A DNA stretch of 64,000 nt from Euglena gracilis (lineage: Eukaryota > Euglenida > Euglenophyceae > Euglenales): assembly GCA_039621445.1 (NCBI GenBank), contig CP154957.1:42944212-43008211 (forward strand). Direction: 5' to 3'. A model generated the notes under the pieces. That model worked only from the letters and a program-made list of their open reading frames with translations, had not been told where the DNA came from and did no database searches. A program made the position numbers and the translations under genes. Positions 21,530 through 33,046 of the stretch are shown here, one piece after another (position 1 is the first letter of the stretch; every line of letters begins with the position of its first letter).

Positions 21530-21920
21530 ATCTGACCGGCTTGAAGAAGGTGCTGGCTGGAAAAAAGCTGCTGGGTGGAACCCCCGCTAGGGGCTGGGGG
21601 GTGGAGGTCCAGGGGTGGCAGGCTGGAAGCTGGACCCAAATGGAACACAAAACATGGTGGAAAGCGCCGAATCCGGCTAAATCTAGTGAATTCAAAACTT
21701 TTAACCAAGATATTGTGGGGAAATCCCAAAAACGTTAAAAACACCACCCCTGGCCATTTTTTGAAATACGTTTTCAAAAAAATTTCGGCCCTTTGCACCA
21801 ATAATTTTTCAGTCCAACCCGGCTGTGTTGGACTGGCCCAAACTTCAGTCAGCAGCCCAGCTGAGAGCTGCTGGCTGGAAAAAAAGTTGCTGGCTGGCTG
21901 GACCCCCGGGGGGGGGGAGT
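21530..21920. repeat. Dispersed GCTGCTGGCTGGAAAAA module, several copies
   Basis: Units like GCTGGCTGGAAAAAAGCTGCTGG followed by a TGGACCCCC run occur at about 21,545-21,600 and 21,865-21,910. Related units lie near 16,310, 17,640, 23,840, 28,555, 46,480 and 48,205 in one orientation or the other. Confidence 0.6.
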
Positions 21921-22282
21921 AGGGTCCCCTCCGGATTAAGAAAACTAAAAAAATAGAAGCGCGGGGCCGCCACAAGCGCAGGGTCCAAATAAAAGCACCC
22001 CCCGCCATCGAAGGTGGCGGTCCACAACAAGCGCACCCCCCATTTTGATGGTATTTTTAAAGGAAATCAACAAAAATCGGGCAGGCAGGGTCCAAATAGA
22101 AGCACACCCCCTGCTGCCAGAGACAGCAATCTGCTATAAGCGCACCCGCACTTCTTTGAGGGGGGGGGGGTTATTTATGTCACACATCCTTGCTGCAAGA
22201 TGGATGCCAAAATGAAAATAAACTCGTAAATATGATGGCTCCATGGCTGCAAAGCAGACAGAGGAGGAAACAAGGTGAACAC

Positions 22283-22407
22283 CTTTGGCAAACACATTGC
22301 TGGATGCAGGAGATTCGCTGCGCCAGGTATAAGCTTCTCCCTGCGTCAAACACCATCTCTCATATTGAGGTGCATAGAATCGCTGATTTTGGGCACTGTC
22401 TCCCACA
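22283..22407 (-). CDS. Exon candidate upstream of the KATNIP-like exons
   Basis: A strong acceptor (TTGTTTTTCAG) opens a frame reading GDSAQNQRFYAPQYERWCL then TQGEAYTWRSESPASSN, ending at AAAG|GTGTTC, a donor with T at +4 like the named exons. Composition is that of an ordinary protein. It is about 1.5 kb upstream of the first DUF4457 exon on the same strand and may belong to that gene. No domain was recognised. Confidence 0.4.
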
Positions 22408-22612
22408 CTGAAAAACAATCCACCATCTTTCTTGAAAACCAACAAAAACAGAGGTTAAATGAAGATCTCATGCAGAGAAAGTGGGATTTGACCAACCCTG
22501 GGAGGGAGGGGTGGGGTATCGAATTGCCCTGGAGCGCCTGGCAGGCTACTGTTTACCAACCCCAGGGTAGCAGCGCCCCCCAGGTGCCTGCCAAACAAAT
22601 CAACCTTCTTGA

Positions 22613-22645
<33 letters not shown>

Positions 22646-22721
22646 TATATATACATATATATGTATGTATATATAAATATATATATATATATACATACAT
22701 ATATATATATATATATATATC
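22613..22721. repeat. AT-rich dinucleotide and TATAC microsatellite
   Basis: (TA)n mixed with TACATA and TGTATG units over about 110 nt. Confidence 0.95.
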
Positions 22722-24130
22722 CATTTTCGGTCGTCCGAAAATAAAATATATCCGTTTTCGGTCCCCCGGCGCCTTTGGCATTGGGGTGTGTGCTACAGCA
22801 CAACCCAAAGCACAACCCATCCCAAAAACCATTTTCGACAGCAGAGGAAAAAGTGATCTTGATTCTGGCATTCTTGGATCATCGTCCATCCACCCAAAAC
22901 ATCCAAAAAGTGTTTTTTCCCCCGACTTTTTGACTTTTTTACCCCGTTTGACCCCCGGCGGCTGCTGGCCAGACCTTAGGCCTGAGGGCAATGGGCGGTC
23001 CTCATTATTCACAGAGCAACGGCTCGGCAAGGCTTTCAGCAGCGACAAATAAAACGAGAAATAAATTACATCCAACCAAACAACATCTCAAAGGGGGGGG
23101 TGGTATTTTTTTTTACTTTTTCCAGATTTTATTTTTTCTCAGGGACAATATTAGTCGGGTGCCTACCCCACGAGGGGGGTGCTAGGGGCAGGCACCCTAT
23201 AGCACCCCCCCCCCAGTCGGTAAGCACAAGCCTGGACAGTAGGTCGGACCGAATGGCAATAATCCTGGAAACCCCATGGGTGGGGTTGGGTAGGTGGGTC
23301 CCGGCGAGCCCCTCCGGGGGGGGGGGGTCAGACTATCCCACAAACTGGCACAAAATGGTCAAAATGGACCAAAAAAAAAGTGACCAAAAACGGCAAAAAC
23401 AATTTTTAAAAAATGCCGAAAGTGGTTTAAAATGACCAAAAATGGCCCAAAATGTCCCCAAAAAGCAGGCAGGACAAAATGGCCCAAAATTACCAAAAGT
23501 GGGCAAAAGCAGTCAAAAGCAATCAAAAAAGATCAAAAATGGGTGAATTATGGTGACAAATGGGCCAAAAGGAGGGAAAGCGACCTAAAATGGCAAAATA
23601 AAATGGCAAAAAGCGACCAATGAGCCAGATGAGCCTGGAAATCTCATAATCTGGGGTAAAGATTAGCCTAATTCCTCATTCTCAACGAAAAATTGGCATC
23701 AATTCAGAAAAAACTGCGTGGTCCGCTGCGCCTGTCGGATGCGTTCGTTCCATTTTCCGCGCAAAGCGCCGAAAAACAATTTGGATTCAATTTGGAAATT
23801 CAATTTGGATTTGGATACAATTTGGACAATTTGGAGTCAGCCAGCAGCATTTTTCAGCCAGCCCAAATTTTTCCAGCCAGCATGAGTGGGGGAGCGGGTC
23901 TCAGAGCCCCAGATTGCCTGGCAGGCAGCAGCACCCCCGGGTTGGTTCCTGCCTGGTCGAGGGCAGTAATTTGTCAAAAATGGGTATTTTTCTGAGTCCG
24001 GCACCTTCAGCGCCAGAGTGCCTTGGTCAAATGCCCAGGCACCTTCGGCCATGTGCCCCCAGAGGTTGAATTGTGGCGTTGAATTGAAACCCCCTACCAT
24101 TTATATGCGCAGAGCCCAAAGGGCCTGCAA

Positions 24131-24300
24131 CTATATGCATATATATATGCATACATATGCACACGTATGAGCATATGCATATGCATATGCATATGCATAT
24201 GCATATGCATATGCATATGCATATGCATATGCATATGCATATGCTTATGCATATGTATATGTATGTATGTGTATATATACATATATGTGTGTATATATAT
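24131..24300. repeat. CATATG hexanucleotide microsatellite
   Basis: About a dozen near-perfect ATGCAT/CATATG units between 24,170 and 24,245, flanked by looser TATATG DNA. The unit is self-complementary. Confidence 0.92.
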
Positions 24301-24637
24301 TAAGGTATAGGTGGGGGTTCTGAAAATCATATTTTTTCCGTCATTTTGTTGCCGAAAACTGTATCATAACGTGTGCAAACCTTCTCTTATTCAGTTATAA
24401 CAAATGTGCATCAGAAAAGCACGCAAAGTTCATGAACACTGGATCAAAACCATGGGAAGCTCAACAAATCTTAAATCATACCCATGGAGGGGTTCCGAAC
24501 AGCAAGCATTTACGGCAATGAAAATTTTTCAGAAAAAAACGTTGGACAAATGGTGAAAGTTTTCATTTGCACTACCGGGGGGGAAAAATTTCGTGCCAGA
24601 GAAATTTTGCGGCGACAAATTTCGCGGACGTTGTATT

Positions 24638-24710
24638 TTGTGGGATATAGGCTATACCATTTTGTGGGATATAGGCTATACCATTTTGTGGGATTTCGCA
24701 ACAAGAAGTC
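24638..24710 (+). repeat. 24-bp direct repeat, 2.5 copies
   Basis: The unit TTTTGTGGGATATAGGCTAT plus four bases occurs twice in a row and is followed by a partial third copy. Confidence 0.85.
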
Positions 24711-24764
24711 ATTTTTTCTGAAAGATGATGCAGGGGGGGGGGAATGCGCTCGCCCGGCCTCGGA

Positions 24765-25200
24765 AAAAATGCGCAAAAATGCGCAAAAATGCGCAAAAAT
24801 GCGCAAAAAAATGCGCAAAAAAATGCGCATTTTTGGAAAAAATGCGCAAAAATGTGCAAAATCCGAGAAAAAATGCACAAAAATCACGAAAATGCAAAAA
24901 TTACCCAAAAACATGCAAAAATGGCACCAAATTTGAAGAAATTATGTAGAATAATGAGGAAAATGTACGTTTCAAAAAAAGTCAAAAATTTCAAATTTTT
25001 GCAAAAAATTACAAAAATGGTCAAAAAAATGCGAAAATTCTGGAAAATCACGAAAAAATGTGCCAAAAAGCAAAAAAATGTGCTGAAAAAACGAAAAAAT
25101 GCGCAAAAAATGCGAAAAAATGCGCAAAAATGCGCATTTTTGGAAAATTTGAAAAAATGCGCAAAAAATGCGCAAAAATGCGAAAAAATGCGAAACACAT
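24765..25200 (+). repeat. Array of ATGCGCAAAA units
   Basis: Units of AAAAATGCGC recur many times, decaying to AAAATGTGC and AAAATCACGAA variants. Looser relatives lie at 27,385-27,790, 41,645-41,720 and 57,180-57,260. Cys/Ala/Lys-rich open frames here are artefacts of the repeat. Confidence 0.85.
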
Positions 25201-25534
25201 TTCCCCCCCCCCTGGATGATGCTGTTGCCTGGTGAAATTACAATTTGATTTTGGCATTGTTTTAGCCATTTGGGCCATTCCTCTTCTCCGTGTTTGTTTT
25301 CCCTTTGCGGAAACTTAATACTGAAAAGAAAACCCTCTGAACAAGTTGGAGAAAATAATACACCAACCACATACAAACACCATAATATATATTGTTTGAT
25401 ATAACCAACCCAAAAATAAAATAATACCTCTACAAAATTTATTCCCAAAAACAATAAAAATAAATAAAAGATCGTTTTAATTTATAATAATACTATATTT
25501 ATTCTATATATTTAATATATATTTTATACTTCAA

Positions 25535-25810
25535 TTGAGATTTTTCCAACATCTTTCATCTTTTTTTTCTGTCTTTTTCTCCATGCTTCGAAACTTGCAC
25601 TGTTTCATTATTTGCGAAACAGACATTGTTGTGCACCAAAAAAAAGATGGGAGTAAGAAAACATACGCCTGTCCAAACCTTCAAAATTCAGCTACCAAAA
25701 GGTTGGGGACTGTGGATTTGGGGACTGATGCCATAATTAGTTGGGATAAAAACATGGGCCTTGTGGGGCTGTGCTCCTCCACCAAATCCACTGTTCGCTG
25801 TCCACATTAA
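25535..25810 (+). pseudogene. Possible piggyBac-like transposase C-terminal remnant
   Basis: The plus strand reads KKDGSKKTYACPNLQ then NSATKRLGTVDLGTD. In piggyBac-family (DDE_Tnp_1_7) transposases a basic stretch precedes CP, followed nine residues later by (M/K)GGVD, which holds a catalytic Asp. Here CP and LGTVD have that spacing. However, the usual YN between them is absent, the second Asp is one residue too far, and no upstream transposase domain is visible. At best this is a short decayed fragment; chance resemblance is possible. Confidence 0.25.
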
Positions 25811-25887
25811 CAAAAGACACCAAAAACCATTGCCTGAATGGCTTCAGTTGTTCACAAAAAAAATTGTTGTGCAAAAGAATTTTTCCC

Positions 25888-25990
25888 ATTTCAGGCCATT
25901 TTAAGCCATTTTAGGGACCCCCACCTCTAGGGGGTCAAAAAGTCATTTTAGGCCATTTTAGGCCATTTTAGGGCATTTTAGGCCACTTTA
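25888..25990 (+). repeat. TTTTAGGCCA decamer repeats
   Basis: CATTTTAGGC units occur in tandem around a short G/C-rich interruption. Similar text is at 26,430. Confidence 0.8.
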
Positions 25991-26859
25991 GCTATTGGTG
26001 CCTGCCCCTGACGGTCCGAAAACTGCGGTTCAAAAATGTGTACACCTGTGCACTTAAATGGGAGGGGGTTTCACCTTGAGGTGCCTGCCCAGGAAAGCAA
26101 ATGCCAACCCCCTCCCCCGGGATGGGGTCGGCACTTCTCCCGCCCCAAATTGCTTTAAAAAGCAGAAAGTTTTTGTGCCAGTTAGATTTGTGTGAATTGG
26201 ATCCAAATCCAATTTGTAACAGAGTGCATCCAAAATTTTGATCTCTCCCTCAATATAATCTGCCCAAGGGCCTTGACCATACAATTGCTTACCGACCCCC
26301 GGGGGGGGAGGGGGGGTCACTCCACTTTTTTAAAAACCAGTCAGTCACTCATTTTCAAAAAACCAGCCAGTCACTACCCCCCCCCCCGGGGGGGGGTCGG
26401 CCACTCAGAAAAACGGCCACTTTCCAGTCACTTTAGGCCATTTTAGGCCAAAAAAAATTTTCCGGCGCCTTCGGCGCCGGGGTCACTCAAGCCACTTTTG
26501 CCCACTCCTGGCCGACCCCCCCCCCGGGGGGGGGGGGGGGTCCGGGCCCAAAACCAGTCAGTCACTCTGAAAAAACCAGTCACCCACCCCCCCGGGGGGG
26601 GGTGGGACAGTGCTTAAGCAATTGTCTGGCCTTGACCTCTAGCCTAAATTAGGCCAATCTTTTTAGATGGAACTACACTGGATTAAGCAAAACAATGGGC
26701 AGGAAAATATAACCCCCCCCCCAGCAGAGGTTCTGTTTTGGGACATGGGGGAGGGGGGTCCGGACCATAAATTCACTTGGTGGGGAAAGCCAAAACCCAA
26801 CCACACACTTTTTTCAAAAACCCTTGCTATATTATTAAATTATTACTTATTACAAAAAC

Positions 26860-27095
26860 CCTTAACCCCCCCAAATACCACACCCCCCCCAAATAACACC
26901 CCCCCCCCAAATAACACACCCCCCCTCGGGGGCCGATTTCGAGCGCCCAAATAACACACCCCCCTGTTTTCCTTTGGTTTTCCATGTAAAAATAACACCC
27001 CCCCCCAAATAACACACCCCCCCCTGGGGCCCCAGTTCGGGTGCCCAAATAACACACCGGGGGGGGGTGTGTTATTTGGGGGGGGGGGTTACTAT
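26860..27095. repeat. AAATAACACACCCCC module, copy A
   Basis: Alternating AAATAACAC and C runs surround two constant cores: CGGGGGCCGATTTCGAGCGCC and TTTCCTTTGGTTTTCCATG. The module ends in an inverted G-run version (GGTGTGTTATTTGGGG). A near-identical copy is at 30,808-31,010, and a looser one at 48,930-49,135. Confidence 0.85.
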
Positions 27096-27950
27096 TATCC
27101 AGGGGGTTTCTTGACCACCCACTCACTCACCCAAAATTACCCAAAATAAACCCCCAAAAACAATTAAAATATCTGGCATCCTCGGGTGAGGGGGTCCAAC
27201 GTCCCAAAACCCACCCCTTTCGAAAACCCACCCACCCACCCATCCAGTCACAAACGGGTCATGCGAATGTATGGTCCGTACCCAACCACCCACTCACTTT
27301 CTGGGTGTCAATTTTGGGGTCCAAAATTTTTGCCACTTTGCGGCGAAAATGGACAAAAACCAGGGAAGGAAATGCGCTAGCCCAGCCTCGAAAAAAGATG
27401 CGCAAAAATGTGCAAAAGAATGCACATTTTTAAGAAAAATGCGTAAAAACGTTCAAAATCTGAGAGAAAAAGCGCAAAAATCATGAAAATGCAAAATTTG
27501 TCCAAAAGCATGCCAAATTAGCACCAAATATACGACAATTGTATGGAATTATGTTGAAACTGTCAGTTCAAAAGTTCTCGTAAATATCAAGAACCGCAAA
27601 AAAAAAGTTTCAAAAAGGGTCAAAAATGAGAAAGGCTTGGTGAATCACGATAAAATCCGACAAAAAGGAAAAACATGCTCTGAAAAAAACCAAAAAAATG
27701 CCCTAAAATGCAAAAATGCACAAAGAATGTGCATTTTTGGAAAAATTTGAAAAAAAATGTGTAAAAAATGCGAAATGATCCCCCTGCAAAAACCCATACA
27801 GCCTGACCCCAACCCCCAGCCCCCAGCCCACTCCCCTCTGGGGGTGTAGACCCATACACACCCCCCAGGTCACGAAACTTCAAAAATGCCTCCCCACGGA
27901 CGATCGAGGAGCGAAGAATCCAAATGATTTTGAAAACAAATTTAAAACGA

Positions 27951-28079
27951 AACACCCACCACAAATACCTTAAGCCAGAGGATAAGCATGCAGTGGGAAG
28001 GCTTTCCAATAATGACAACTGGCGCATTCGGCCTGTAGCGGAGCATGGGCATACACCGTTCAAAATCCATGAGCAGAAT
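27951..28079 (+). CDS. Weak exon candidate, unassigned
   Basis: A plus-strand frame reads HKYLKPEDKHAVGRLSNND then NWRIRPVAEHGHTPF before a stop, with ordinary composition in an otherwise repeat-rich area. No domain or splice site could be fixed. Confidence 0.2.
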
Positions 28080-30127
28080 TAAAATAATATTGAATTAAAT
28101 CGGCATTTTCCCTTGTGTGATAATGGGTGGGGGAAAGCCCTGGGGCGGGCTCATGAGTACTTGGTTTAATCTTCTGCTTTGCTTTTTGTTGTGTTTTTTT
28201 TGGGGGGGGCGTACCCATTTGCTTTGATTTCAACGCTACTGATTTGTTGACAGATGATCATTTCAGAATGTTTATTTGTTCAGATTTTTATTCATTGTTC
28301 ATTGTTCATCATTTATTCATTCACAACCAAGGCTTGATAGGGTCGAAAGATGAGCCCAGTCAGAAATGGACTTCCCAACTCAAATTTTGTGTTTCAAATC
28401 TGATTTTTCAAAGTTTCTCCCAAGAGGCATTCTTGCAGTTTTGAACTTTCTGTGCCTTGCTTGACCCCAGATCCAGTTCTAACTGGAACATACATCTCTT
28501 TAAGATTCTGCAGACCACCCCCAGGGAGGCTGCTACAGCCAGCCTCGATTTTGTCCCAGCCCAGCCGCAGCAGCACCCCCTGGGGGGGGGGGTGCTGCTA
28601 GCCCTGCTAGCCAGCCCCTTTTTTAGAGGGTTCGGCCCAAAAACTTTCGGCACAAAATGACAAAAATGTTTGAAAAAAATGTTCAAAATAGGAAAAAATG
28701 GTGTGTTGGGGGTGTTTCGTCGTTTTTGGGGGGGTTGTCAGATCCTCATTTTTTTTCAAAACTGTGTTTTGCAGGTCAATTGTCCAGTTTCGGCATAGCC
28801 CAGCTCAGGTCCAGCCCCCCCCCCGGGGGGGGGGGGGCAGGCCAGCCAGCCCAAATTTCTAGCCCCAGTCAGCAACCCCCCCGGGTCCTTGAAGAGATGT
28901 ATGAACTGGACCTTGTATTCTGAACTAAACCACCCCCAAATTAGAAGCCTGTGGCAAAAAGCCAATCCATCTTGCATTTGTGTGGTTGCAGTTTGCCAGC
29001 ACCTTCAATACGTGTGGCTGCCTTGGGGGGGGGGGCTGTCATTTGGATTTTTGGCGGAAGCCCGAGGGGGGGGGGGGCTTCGACTTGGGGAATTCTCATT
29101 TCGGGGAGAGGGGCTTTTAATTGGGGGGGTTAGCTGTTCTAACAATTCTACCTGAACTGGCAGTTGCAACTGGGCCTGGGTCCGGGTCGAAAAGCGACGC
29201 CATGAGTGCAGGTGAAATTGTCCCCCCAACCAGGAGTACCCCCTGTGACCTGTGATTTGTCTTGTGGGAGAGCTCCGTCTTTCATCCTTGCATTTTCTAC
29301 GAGGCAGGGGGTTGGGATATGGGGTCCTTCAATTTATGGCTTTCCAGCATCAAGCAAAGATGACAAAAGAACATAGAACAGAGTATCCTTTAGCATACCT
29401 TTGTCATCTTCCTCATTGTGGATTACGGGTGGGGGTTGGGTGGTTAGAGTGGCAAACAGGGGGGGGGGGCATGGACCGTCAAAACACACACAAAAAAAAA
29501 CCACCAAAAATGCAAATAAATGCAAGCCGCATGCGCATTCCTTCAGAAGCGTCCAGGATGTACACTTCTCTGCTGTAATATTTTTACCTCTCCGGGGAGA
29601 TTTGTTATATGCAACTATATTTCAACACATATTTTCTTCATTAAATTTTGGGAAAATGCTTATTCTGAAAACATGCAACTTGTTGCCCAAAACATCCACC
29701 AATGACAAAAAAAAATTGATAAAAACCTGGTCTCAAAACAAAATCAGGCCAAAATGAAGAAAATTTTAAAGTATGGAAATCATTAAATCAAAAAAAAATC
29801 CCAGAAAAAATCAAAAAATTGCTGGGGAAAAACCACAAAAAAGCAAAAAAAAACGGGTTTGCGCTCCCCCCCATGGCAAGGCTGGACAAGAATCCCAGAG
29901 GCCTAGTGGGAATACATAGAAGAGAAATCTAATGCGCCAAAAGGCCCCCTTCATTCCAAGGGGCAACTAACTACCAAATCAAATCAACCATCTCTACAGA
30001 ATCAACCATCATCAACCAAATCAAATCATCTCTGCAGAAAGAAATAGAGGTTGGGGTTCCATCCTGATTCACCAGATGCATATTAAACCTGGGAGAAGAA
30101 CAAAAAGGTAGCATGCAGGGGGCATAC

Positions 30128-30191
30128 CCTCCTGACTTCTGCCCGAGAAAGGAGATCCAGTTGTGATGGCTGAGGCCTTGGTGTATTGTAC
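30128..30191 (-). CDS. Exon candidate (PRPQPSQLDLLSRAEVRR)
   Basis: It follows the acceptor GCCTGACAG and ends at AGG|GTATGC, a donor of the GTNTG type seen in the KATNIP-like introns. The 21 codons read YNTPRPQPSQLDLLSRAEV, which looks like a linker plus amphipathic helix. It could be a 5' exon of the KATNIP-like gene, about 9 kb upstream, or part of another gene. Confidence 0.4.
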
Positions 30192-30807
30192 CTGTCAGGC
30201 TGGTTTTTTAAAATGGAAAAAACAACTGGAATCAAGCGACCCAATGATCACTCAACTTTGGGTTCAACCATCAGATTCCCCACCGTACACTGCAGTAAAA
30301 AAAAACAACACAATCTGTTGATGCCAAATGATTTCTGAAAACCAACAAAATCAAATTATATCATTTTCCTCACTGAGAGAAACCATGAGAAACCAAAACA
30401 TCCTTTTTTAAAAAGCCAACATATGGTTGCTTCTGTTTTCATTTTGCGCCCACCCAAAACCCACAGGATGGTGGCTGCTTTTGAATCGAAAGAGGAGAGG
30501 TTGAAAAGGGGAGGAGGCATGCTTCCCATCCAGCGCACCGCTGGCATGGGACCGTGCTGCAATTGGTGGGTTCCTTTTTTTTCACTCGTGCAAACCCAGC
30601 TGCACATAAAAGAACCACTCATTGCTGCCCCCTCCCCTGGCTGTCATGGAGTGTCTACTTAAAGCCCCAGTTGCCACCCTGTGATTGTTAGAATTAGAAA
30701 AACCAGGCTTTGGAATAAAATGTGTGTGCACGCGCATAATTGTTCATTTGGCTGACTATTTCCCGTTCATCAAATTTAGGTTGATTCGTGCTTGTTTGTG
30801 AATAAAA

Positions 30808-31015
30808 CCCCCCCCAAATAACACCCCCCCCCCAAATAACACACCCCCCCCTCGGGGGCCGATTTCGAGCGCCCAAATAACACCCCCCCCCCTGTTTTCC
30901 TTTGGTTTTCCATGTAAAAATAACACCCCCCCCCCAAATAACACACCCCCCCTGGGGCCCCAGTTCGGGTGCCCAAATAACACACCGGGGGGGGGTGTTA
31001 TTTGGGGGGGGTTTA
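30808..31015. repeat. AAATAACACACCCCC module, copy B
   Basis: It matches the module at 26,860-27,095 in order and in its two cores, with different C-run lengths. Confidence 0.85.
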
Positions 31016-31039
31016 CTTGTACTTGACACTTACCCCCCC

Positions 31040-31285
31040 CCCTTGTCGTATGACCGGGTTCCTGCAACCTGTGACCGGGGGGGGGGGGGTTGTAACACCC
31101 CATGACCTGCAACCTGTGACCGGGGGGTGGCCGTAAATGAGGGGGTGGTCGTGGGCAAGGTGGTGTTAAATTTTTCGCAACCTGCAACCTGTGACCGGGG
31201 GGGGGGGGGTCATAACACCCCCATGACCTGCAACCTGTGACCGGGGGGTGGTCGTAAATGAGGGGTGGTCGTACGACAAAGGGGG
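31040..31285. repeat. Tandem CAACCTGTGACCGG repeat with G runs
   Basis: ATGACCTGCAACCTGTGACC followed by a G run occurs four times as two alternating pairs, forming two units of about 120 nt with an inverted C-run start. A related CCTGCAACCCCTGACC occurs at 48,160 and its copy at 63,695. Confidence 0.8.
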
Positions 31286-31411
31286 GGCGGGTAAGACAAG
31301 AGGCTCCAGCAATTTCAAAATCAAAGATTATCAATCTTCTCAAGCTTTTTGGGCGAAGGTCACTAAGGAGACATGCCCGGCAGCATGACCACCCTACCAA
31401 CAGGTCGTCAC

Positions 31412-31538
31412 CTGCCAAATCAGCAAGGCGACAACTTCACAACACCAATGAAGATGAATGAGTGAAAACCTCACGGTGCCAATCTCTTTGGGGGGGTTGG
31501 TCCCCACAATAAAATGGCGCACGGCATGCACTAATTCC
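31412..31538 (-). CDS. Exon candidate (ELVHAVRHFIVGTNPPKEIG)
   Basis: Acceptor CTTTTTATGCAG and donor TTTGGCAG|GTGACG enclose 42 codons reading ELVHAVRHFIVGTNPPKEIG then TVRFSLIHLHWCCEVV. It looks like folded helical protein. The donor is not of the GTNT type. It does not join in phase to the next candidate upstream, so at least one more exon or an error is implied. Confidence 0.35.
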
Positions 31539-31809
31539 CTGCATAAAAAGCCCCCGGACATCATGTTTGGGCGAAAACTGAAAGAACATCGGGAAGTAGG
31601 CATTCTTTACCACTCTTTGCTTCAACATGGCATTATGGGAAGACTATTTCCCTCCTGACCCCAATTTTGATTTTGATTTACTGCCTGTTTTTCAAGCCCA
31701 ATTTTCGCTGTTTTCATACACCCACCCTTGTCCCTGGCTCATCATGCTTCATTTGGAGGACTCAATATTGGGGGGGTATAATATTTTGGGGAAGACTTGA
31801 GCAACTCAC

Positions 31810-31865
31810 CTGCACCACAAATCACACCTCCAAAGCCATGCACGACTCTATCCCAGGCAGTGGTT
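31810..31865 (-). CDS. Exon candidate (TTAWDRVVHGFGGVICGAG)
   Basis: Ends at the textbook donor GCAG|GTGAGT and opens after TTTTAAACAAG. It reads TTAWDRVVHGFGGVICGA. The strong donor is the main support. Unassigned. Confidence 0.35.
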
Positions 31866-32406
31866 CTTGTTTAAAATAAACTATGCATCCCTTGATTGGA
31901 CTCCTTTTGTTGTGTGATGTTCCCCCCTGTGTTTTCATCATCTTTGTTTGTTGTTTGCACAGCAGCCGTTGCAATCATACAATCACTGAGTCACTTGACA
32001 AAGCTCCCTGGGGGGAAATGATTGGCTTTTTCAGAATGACTGACTGTGTTTTGGCCCAAACCCTTCCCCCTGTTGGGAGGGTCTACCCAAAAAATGGAAT
32101 CCTGAGCGGAAAAAAAAACGCAGATGCAGATGGTTGCGGCAGAGGACTGGACCAAAAAGAGCCACCAAACAAAAAAATTAAAAAAGCAACCCATTTCAGA
32201 GCCAGTAAAAAAAAAATTGAAAACTTGAGCACTCATCCTGACATTTTTTTAAATTTCTTAGGGGCACAAAGCTGAGGGAATCCCTGGCTTTAACCCACGA
32301 TCCCTGACCACAATTTCAGGAGGGTTGCTGGACAATAAGTGGATGCTGCCTTTCTAACGTTTGGGCCGACGCCTTAAAAAAAAAACAGCCTGGTGACGGG
32401 TCATAC

Positions 32407-32498
32407 AAGAGAGGAGGCAGCGAACCAGATCGGCCTCTTGGAGGGGGGAGAGAAGACTTCCCTTGGCCTCCTGAGCAGAGAGCAATGAGAGGCTATGC
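32407..32498 (-). CDS. Exon candidate (HSLSLLSAQEAKGSLLSPLQ)
   Basis: Strong acceptor GTTGTTTTCCACAG and donor CTCTT|GTATGA enclose 30 codons reading HSLSLLSAQEAKGSLLSPLQ then EADLVRCLLS, an amphipathic helix pattern. The donor fits the GTNTG consensus of the KATNIP-like introns. Possible 5' exon of that gene or of an upstream neighbour. Confidence 0.4.
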
Positions 32499-32743
32499 CT
32501 GTGGAAAACAACCATGTGAGTTGACCCATTCACTGAGTGCAGCACTTCAGAGAACCTACAAAGGGGGGTTCACCACAGCAAGCATTTTCACAGATTTTTT
32601 ATCAATTTTTTTCCTGGCGCCAAAGACGCCAGGAAAAAATTTTGGGGTCGAAAATTGGTGCTCCTGGAAAAACGGGAGGAGGTGGGGGGGGTCGACCCCC
32701 CCCTCACACCATGCAGGGGGTGGGGGGGGGTCTACCGCAAAAA

Positions 32744-32865
32744 TGGAATCCTAACTTTTTGGTTGCCTCTGTGGAGGCTCCGGGGAGGCTCCGCGGAGCC
32801 TCCCCGGAGGCTCAAGGTCACCAGCCTCCACGGAGGCTCCTCAGAGGCTAAGGTAACCAGCCTTG
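32744..32865. repeat. GGAGGCTCC palindromic module
   Basis: GAGGCTCCGGGGAGGCTCCG and its complement alternate, including the self-complementary GGCTCCGCGGAGCC. Related inverted-orientation modules lie at 37,005-37,130 and 52,393-52,520, ending in GGTAACCAAAACTTAGGATT, the complement of the text at the start of this copy. Confidence 0.8.
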
Positions 32866-33046
32866 CCAGATCATGTTGTGAACTTGGAAATGAACGGGAA
32901 TTTGTTGTTGTTGTTGTTTGTGTTATAAAGAGAAACATTATTCAATGTCAAACACGTCGACTGAATTCAGTGGCAGATCATCTGCTTCCGAACCTGTGAG
33001 AACCTGTCTGTTTTCTGTCCATTTGCACAGAGGACACAAAATTCAC

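Larger units (their letters stand above)
22408..30127. other. Repeat-dominated stretch with no convincing gene
   Basis: It contains AT and hexamer microsatellites, AAAATGGCCCAAAA-type repeats (23,340-23,620), ATGCGCAAAA arrays, TTTTAGGCCA repeats (25,888-25,990), several C-run/G-run palindromes and the AAATAACACACCCCC module. One weak transposase remnant and one weak exon candidate are listed separately. Confidence 0.55.
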
